Origin: Hygrocybe punicea
Taxonomy: Eukaryota > Basidiomycota > Agaricomycetes > Agaricales > Hygrophoraceae
Assembly: GCA_963556145.1 (NCBI GenBank)
Contig: OY744465.1
Span: 5,022,001-5,086,000 of the forward strand
Direction of reading: 5' to 3'
Length of the DNA stretch: 64,000 nucleotides
The notes under the pieces are model-generated. The model was not told where the DNA came from. It saw only the letters and a program-made list of their open reading frames with translations, and ran no database searches. Positions 59,292 through 64,000 of the stretch are shown here, piece by piece; the stretch's first letter is position 1, and each line of letters starts with the position of its first letter. The translations under genes and the position numbers were made by a program.

Positions 59292-61415
59292 CTAAGCTCG
59301 GTCACGCAGTCCTGACAATGCGAAATGAGTACACGCTAATTTATATTGGTTAAAGGAGCTAGGCGTACCGCTGCTGACACGAATCACCTTCACAAGACTA
59401 TCCCACAACCCAATCCCGGTGACAGGCGGTATACGGTCTTTTCTAGTCGACGAGGGAACGAATACAAAGCTTGAGGCTTGCTCTAGCATCTCCAAATCGG
59501 CATGCGTATCCGAAACCAGCACCTTCATGAATCCTGTGTCTGACCGCTCCCCCTCATTCAAGAAGAAATGGAACGGGCTCACACCCGAGCTTCCTTGCCC
59601 GATCGTAAATGATTTCCCACTTCGCAGGGGTGCGTTCATCGTTGACGAGGGGGGCGTGTAGAGACAAGTGATCGAATAGTCGGATGCGTCAAAGTACAGG
59701 ATAGAACACCAGAGGTCGTCCGATGAATTGTTTTGCAATTTTATTGCATATTCAGCATAGTCATCAGATTTCAAGTCAATTATGGTATCGGTTTGGGTGA
59801 TCATATCTGATACGAGGTTATCCGGCACGGCGAAGTCGATCCGGAACAGTTCAACCGAGATTTGGTTCGCATACGGATGTGACGGGTTTTCGTGATACAA
59901 ATAGAAGTCAAAACGCGCCGCCATATTAATGATCGACCAATCGCTCTGATCACCGATGCGTTTACAAGTGATCTGGTTCGGGCAGTTTTGAGAGATAAGG
60001 GGATCACGTCTCTCGAGCACAACTTCGTCCATGGCAATGGACACAACTAGTCTCGCCTCCTCAGGTTCGGCACGGATAATGAGCATGTCGGCATCCAAGT
60101 CACTTCGACTGAGGGAAGCCCGGTTGTCGATCTCTGCTTCAAATAAAACGTGACGTCCCGAATTATTCAAGGGTGGACGGAGAGCAAACTTGAAAGGTGG
60201 GTTTGCCCAGTAGGAGACGATTGCGTAACAAGTCGGTGGAGGCATAAACCCTTCATCCTTGGGCTTCACGATAGACCAGACGCTGTTTACCTCCACGACG
60301 ACCATTTGGCCCAAAGGTTCAGAGGACCCAGAATGGAACTGGTTACGCCTGACTGTAAACTCGGTGGCTTCTGATATTCCTTGTATCAGGCCCGCTCCCA
60401 ACCTTCGTCGACTACTCCCCTTATCGATCTCCTCCATCGGAATGAGACGTTTGTCGACTCCCAATGCCTTCCCATCAAACAACACTCTACGGTGGTTTTC
60501 CTTCCTGCCTTCTAATTGTGGGTTCTGGAAGTAGGTTGTGTTTGGCCGTATCTTTATTTCAAAAGGCCCGACATCAGACATAAGGGAGATATACGATGTC
60601 CGAGGTAGGTCAACTTTCTCCAATTTAGCCAGGAGACGAGAAGTGAATAGTCCGCGGGTGACTCTGTTGGTGGATTGCTCCCATGCAAGTTCATCTTGGC
60701 GGGTGGCTGCCAAGAGAACGTGGGAGGATCCATCCCGACGATATAAGCTCGGGAGGACTTTAAGGTGACGATTGCCGGTGTGGTCGGGGTTTGCGGGAAT
60801 GTCGACAACATCTCGGAGCAACGCCAGACCAACGGGTTTCTTGATGGGCGGGGCATAGCGGGGGAAATAACCAGAAGTGTCTTGCTTAGCCTGAACATGT
60901 TCCGCCCAGTCTATCCTCGTCCCGCTGCCCGAATGGCAACAGTCCATGATCACTGTGATATTATTATCTTTGACACTGGCGAGCTCAGCCACCATGTCAC
61001 CGAGCTGCCAGTCCGCGATATCCTGAACAATTTCCCCATCGGAGCCCTTTGTATTCCTATCCGAGGGACAAATGGACTCGTAATTCCCATCGTCTGTTGG
61101 CCAATCCTTCGGGGCTGTGAAGCGGGATCCATGGCCAGCGTAGTAGAACACGATAGGATCGCCGAACCGGATGGAGCTATTTTCGACGAGGTGGGTTTGG
61201 AAGGTGGAAAGAATCTCTGAGTAAGTGGCTTGTCCGTCGGTTAGAAGGCGAATGTTCTGGGGCGGTACTTGGAGTCGTTCACGGAAGAACTTATTAATAG
61301 TTGTAGCGTCCTCTACGGCGCACTTGAGGTCTGGTAACCCAGAATCTAGGTAGCGATCTATGCCTATGATGAGGGCAAACAAAGATGCTGAAGGGGTGTC
61401 ATCGTGGGGTTGCAT
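59292..61415 (-). CDS. Metacaspase with long C-terminal extension
   Basis: Intronless, 707 residues. The N-terminal caspase-like domain (about 10-300) begins SLFALIIGIDRY. It has the catalytic His in FYYAGHGS (His95) and the catalytic Cys in IMDCCHSGSG (Cys160), followed by HVLLAATRQDELAWE. This makes it a clan CD cysteine peptidase that would cleave after Arg or Lys, as known for metacaspases. There is no N-terminal Pro/Gln prodomain, so the start at MQPHDD leaves only about 10 residues before the first strand. The remaining 400 residues form a C-terminal region rich in beta strands (DLWCSILYFDASDYSITCLY, FHFFLNEGERSDTGFMKVLV) that I have seen in Agaricomycete caspase-like proteins but cannot name. 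Likely role: stress or programmed cell death, by family inference. Confidence 0.85.
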   Translation of the reverse strand: MQPHDDTPSASLFALIIGIDRYLDSGLPDLKCAVEDATTINKFFRERLQVPPQNIRLLTDGQATYSEILSTFQTHLVENSSIRFGDPIVFYYAGHGSRFTAPKDWPTDDGNYESICPSDRNTKGSDGEIVQDIADWQLGDMVAELASVKDNNITVIMDCCHSGSGTRIDWAEHVQAKQDTSGYFPRYAPPIKKPVGLALLRDVVDIPANPDHTGNRHLKVLPSLYRRDGSSHVLLAATRQDELAWEQSTNRVTRGLFTSRLLAKLEKVDLPRTSYISLMSDVGPFEIKIRPNTTYFQNPQLEGRKENHRRVLFDGKALGVDKRLIPMEEIDKGSSRRRLGAGLIQGISEATEFTVRRNQFHSGSSEPLGQMVVVEVNSVWSIVKPKDEGFMPPPTCYAIVSYWANPPFKFALRPPLNNSGRHVLFEAEIDNRASLSRSDLDADMLIIRAEPEEARLVVSIAMDEVVLERRDPLISQNCPNQITCKRIGDQSDWSIINMAARFDFYLYHENPSHPYANQISVELFRIDFAVPDNLVSDMITQTDTIIDLKSDDYAEYAIKLQNNSSDDLWCSILYFDASDYSITCLYTPPSSTMNAPLRSGKSFTIGQGSSGVSPFHFFLNEGERSDTGFMKVLVSDTHADLEMLEQASSFVFVPSSTRKDRIPPVTGIGLWDSLVKVIRVSSGTPSSFNQYKLACTHFALSGLRDRA

Positions 61416-61639
61416 GTTAACCTGATCCTTACCTTCTTGTGTGCAAGCGCTGCTCTTAAGAGCAGCCTTCAGGCAGTGTCGGCAGTGTCAGGTACGCGTG
61501 GTCACTGTATAAGGCGCCTGGGACTGTATTCCTTTTACAGTAAACAGCTCACCTTGTCTTTCTCGATGGTTGGATATTGAACGTTGAACCTCCTGCCAGT
61601 CATTTCCGCGGACGGGCTGGGCAATTCAGCGACCGTGAC

Positions 61640-62300
61640 AAGCCCCAGTCTTTACATCAAAATCCATCGCGTTTCAAAGTGGACGAGTGCGCAGCAGTAA
61701 AATTTATTTGGCAGTGCTGGTAGTGGTCAGCCTCCCATTCTCTCGCTCCGGGTCTTTCATGATTCAACTATTCGGGATGTCTTCTCGGGTAGTGTCGATG
61801 TTGATGTTGGAACACTTTCTTGCAAGGGCGACAGAGGTATGTACTATTGTTATATCGTCCATAAAACACAGCTTCTAACTACCACACACCAGACATCGAG
61901 TTGACGCTTGGGCCTCGATAACCGGGACTTCAGTCTAGTCGGGAGATCAATCATGATTCACTTTCTAAGCAAGGGACGCTTTCCAGGCGGGCGCCGACGA
62001 TCTCGAAACGGCTGGAAAATCTATCAAAGTCCCGGGCCAGCGATTTGGGAAGCGTGGCGGCCTTCGCAAGAGACAAAATCGACGAGGCCGCAGGATTGGC
62101 ATGCCAAACAGTACACTGCTCGTGTCGTATGAGCATAAACGTGCGAGCGTTCGAAAGTATCAGCGCTCGAGCACTGCCATTCGCGTATGGGATATCCGGA
62201 TGTTGAAGCTTTGAAGCTTTGAAGCTCGCTCCTATATGCCAGATCATCCTCAATAATAACTTGAATGAGTGGGTTATGCACACCAAGACTCAGCAATACT
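61640..62300 (+). pseudogene. Possible C2-domain-like gene fragment
   Basis: On the plus strand one reading gives LYIKIHRVSKWTSAQ (from about 61655), then LSLRVFHDSTIRDVFSGSVD (about 61745-61805), an intron-like GTATGT...CAG (61838-61891) and DIELTLGPR with a stop. A helical stretch follows (SKRLENLSKSRASDLGSVAA, about 62000). The strand-like pattern around DSTIRDVF resembles C2-type beta sandwiches, but stops break it and the minus strand is open too, so this is tentative. The remaining 61416-61640 holds no gene that I can see. Confidence 0.3.
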
Positions 62301-62722
62301 TCCGTTAGGATCCGAAAGCGGATTGTTCATTATGCGCTTCCCCTTACTGTCCTGAAGTAAGTAGAGAAAATCAGCGTACGTGTTAACGTTATGGCACATT
62401 TAACTGTACACGAAAACTTATTATGCGACGAGTATTGTTGCAGTATCATGGATTCGAGTCCCAATCAGGAGTGTTCTAACTAAGTGTGGAAAATTATGGG
62501 AGGCCAAGAAATTTCATGACACCATCACGGCGGGGAAGGAGCAGCTGCTCCTGCGAGGCAACAGAAGCCAACGAGGCACCAAGGTCCACAATTTGACGGG
62601 TAGAGGTAGATGATGAGGCGCTTCGAGGATTGAGACCGGTGATGAAATCATTCCTCATACCTGGTATATCATGAATTCAATAAACTTTGATTGCTCAATG
62701 TGTCAATGTCTAAGATGATGGC

Positions 62723-63001
62723 ATGGACATGGTTGGTATTTGCCTGAAGCCATTCCCTGAGACTCCTCCAAGGAGATATTTCGGTTTCAAAACCAGCCAA
62801 CGCATCATCCAAGAAGACCTGCAATTTTGGCAGTGCGGCTGTATGAATGGTGCCTGGCTATGGGGTGTTGAGCTACCGGAAGAGTACGTACATCCTGTGA
62901 ATGATCGCATTGAGCAAGAGACTTGGCGGCGGGAGCAGATCACATACAGATTCATGCAAAGTTTCAAAGATATCTATGACAGTGGTGTGACTTCTGCTTA
63001 G
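62723..63001 (+). other. Open frame of unknown function (fragment)
   Basis: A 92-codon frame, MDMVGICLKPFPETPPRRYF with LPEEYVHPVNDRIEQETWRR and FMQSFKDIYD. Amino-acid composition looks protein-like, and a partly similar segment (ITDATTRIDG-type helix, then FQRIYDGFLDEGVP) is readable at about 63315-63420, hinting at a broken internal duplication or a spliced gene. I do not recognise the family. Confidence 0.35.
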
Positions 63002-63457
63002 TCTACCGACGCGAAATGCGAGTTGGCCGTTATCATTTCCCACCACCGAGTCGGTCGGACGGGAGGAGCTGTGCATGAAGAAATCTACCATTCTCCAGGT
63101 ATAAGAGATAGAAGCCATTACCATCCAAGAAAGCACCTTGGTCGTTTCTCAGATAGCGGTTCAATCAAGCCAAGCATCTTGGAGGTGTCTGGTCCTATCG
63201 AAGCATCGTGCGCGCAGTGATATGTTCTCGGATGTATGCGTGAAGGCAATCGTTAACGTGTGGGAAAGATCTAACGGCCCAGAAGACTCTCAACCGCATT
63301 GCTGCACGCATCAAGAAAGTTACGGATGCAACAACCCGAATCGATGGCTCATGTCATAATGCCTTCCAAAGAATCTACGATGGATTCCTGGATGAAGGGG
63401 TGCCAAATATAGCATGCTTGATTAGACCTTCATGCACAGTGCAATGCCCGCAACTTC

Positions 63458-63927
63458 TTGGATAAACCTGGTATCCGATTCCCAAGGATCCTCCTCAGCC
63501 TAAGGCGGTTGATCATAAAGAACGGACCCGATGTCACAAAAGATGATTTACTCGAGATCTGCACCGACGACCAGTTGATCAAACAGGAACCCCAGTATAC
63601 CGATGGAGTGACTGATAAAGAGGACGTGGGGGAGGACCAGTGGTGGTTGCGGATTCCAGAAGGCGAGTAATAATCCAAATGGTTTTCTTGCACTTATCAC
63701 ATTTCGGCACCGCAGTGGTTGTAGCCCTGGCTAACAGCACCCACATTCCACCATCTGACCCAAGTTTCAATTCCGATGCCATGATTGTCGTAGATTCGAA
63801 GAAGAAGCGGCGCGCAAGACTTAACCATAAAGCCGTCGACAAGAAGAAGAGGAAAACGGACAGCGGTGAAGATCTCGAGCCCAAAACTACGCCCATGAAA
63901 CCCATGGTGAAGGTAGAAAAGGTGTAA
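63458..63927 (+). other. Open frames near window end, unknown
   Basis: 63458-63670 reads IRFPRILLSLRRLIIKNGPD and KDDLLEICTDDQLIKQEPQY. An overlapping frame 63640-63927 is Lys-rich (DSKKKRRARLNHKAVDKKKR) like a nuclear localisation segment and meets a GTAAGT at 63925. They could be exons of one gene running beyond the window, but no homology was recognised. Confidence 0.3.
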
Positions 63928-64000
63928 GTTCCGAGCCAAACAGCGAGCAGGTGAACCTGTCAACGATGGACACAGTCGTAAGTCTCACCAATTGTCTTGT

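Noticed and set aside
62440..62475. GGATTCGAGTCCC, resembling a tRNA T-arm
   Set aside because: No A-box or acceptor stem pairing could be found at the required distances.

Overview
The window looks like a repeat-rich stretch of a basidiomycete nuclear genome, most likely an Agaricomycete. Evidence: genes carry several 50-115 bp GT-AG introns; one gene matches the DUF6593 family; a Plavaka-type transposase remnant is present; and DIRS, Ty3 and hAT elements are stacked inside each other. No prokaryotic or organellar features, rRNA, tRNA or CRISPR were seen. Species was not determined.

Layout. 1-2668: right end of a DIRS-type tyrosine-recombinase retrotransposon. 2696-3273: hAT-type MITE. 3560-6464: host genes (two-TM protein; five-exon arrestin-like gene 1). 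6695-16742: a decayed hAT transposon holding a foldback element, which itself holds a second DIRS element (about 7010-11722) and a G-rich minisatellite. 16974-28273: arrestin-like pseudogene 2, cut inside exon 3 by a Ty3-type LTR retrotransposon (TE-A, 17715-27486). 28576-40526: a three-layer nest (hAT-like element > second hAT > TE-B, 29756-39599, an inverted near-identical copy of TE-A). 40664-42380: Plavaka transposase pseudogene with a MITE inside. 42359-50864: remnant of a repetitive Agaricomycete gene cut by a solo LTR, a complete non-autonomous LTR element (TE-C, 43293-48404) and an inverted solo LTR. 51122-52045: degenerate repeats and a foldback element. 52940-61415: host genes again (PARG-like, DUF6593, arrestin-like gene 3, a small multi-exon gene, metacaspase), with a 368-bp-arm palindrome between arrestin 3 and the small gene. 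61416-64000: weak, unrecognised coding remnants.

The most interesting system is a three-exon gene on the strand opposite gag-pol in the 3' part of TE-A, TE-B and the more distant TE-C. Both introns are phase 0 and lie at matching positions in all three. The predicted protein (about 426-486 aa) has a conserved N-terminal helical block, a long charged coiled coil, six cysteines spaced like a Zn(II)2Cys6 cluster, and a C-terminal helical region. TE-C has lost pol entirely but keeps gag and this antisense gene, with LTRs of equal length and nearly identical sequence. This suggests the antisense protein matters for element propagation while pol is borrowed.

A second theme is decay by CpG to TpG/CpA change. 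Arg codons become Cys, His, Trp or stop in TE-A relative to TE-B, in the solo LTRs relative to TE-C, in the DIRS copy and in arrestin pseudogene 2. This fits cytosine-methylation or RIP-like silencing of repeats. All coordinates and splice models were read by eye; no searches or alignments were run.
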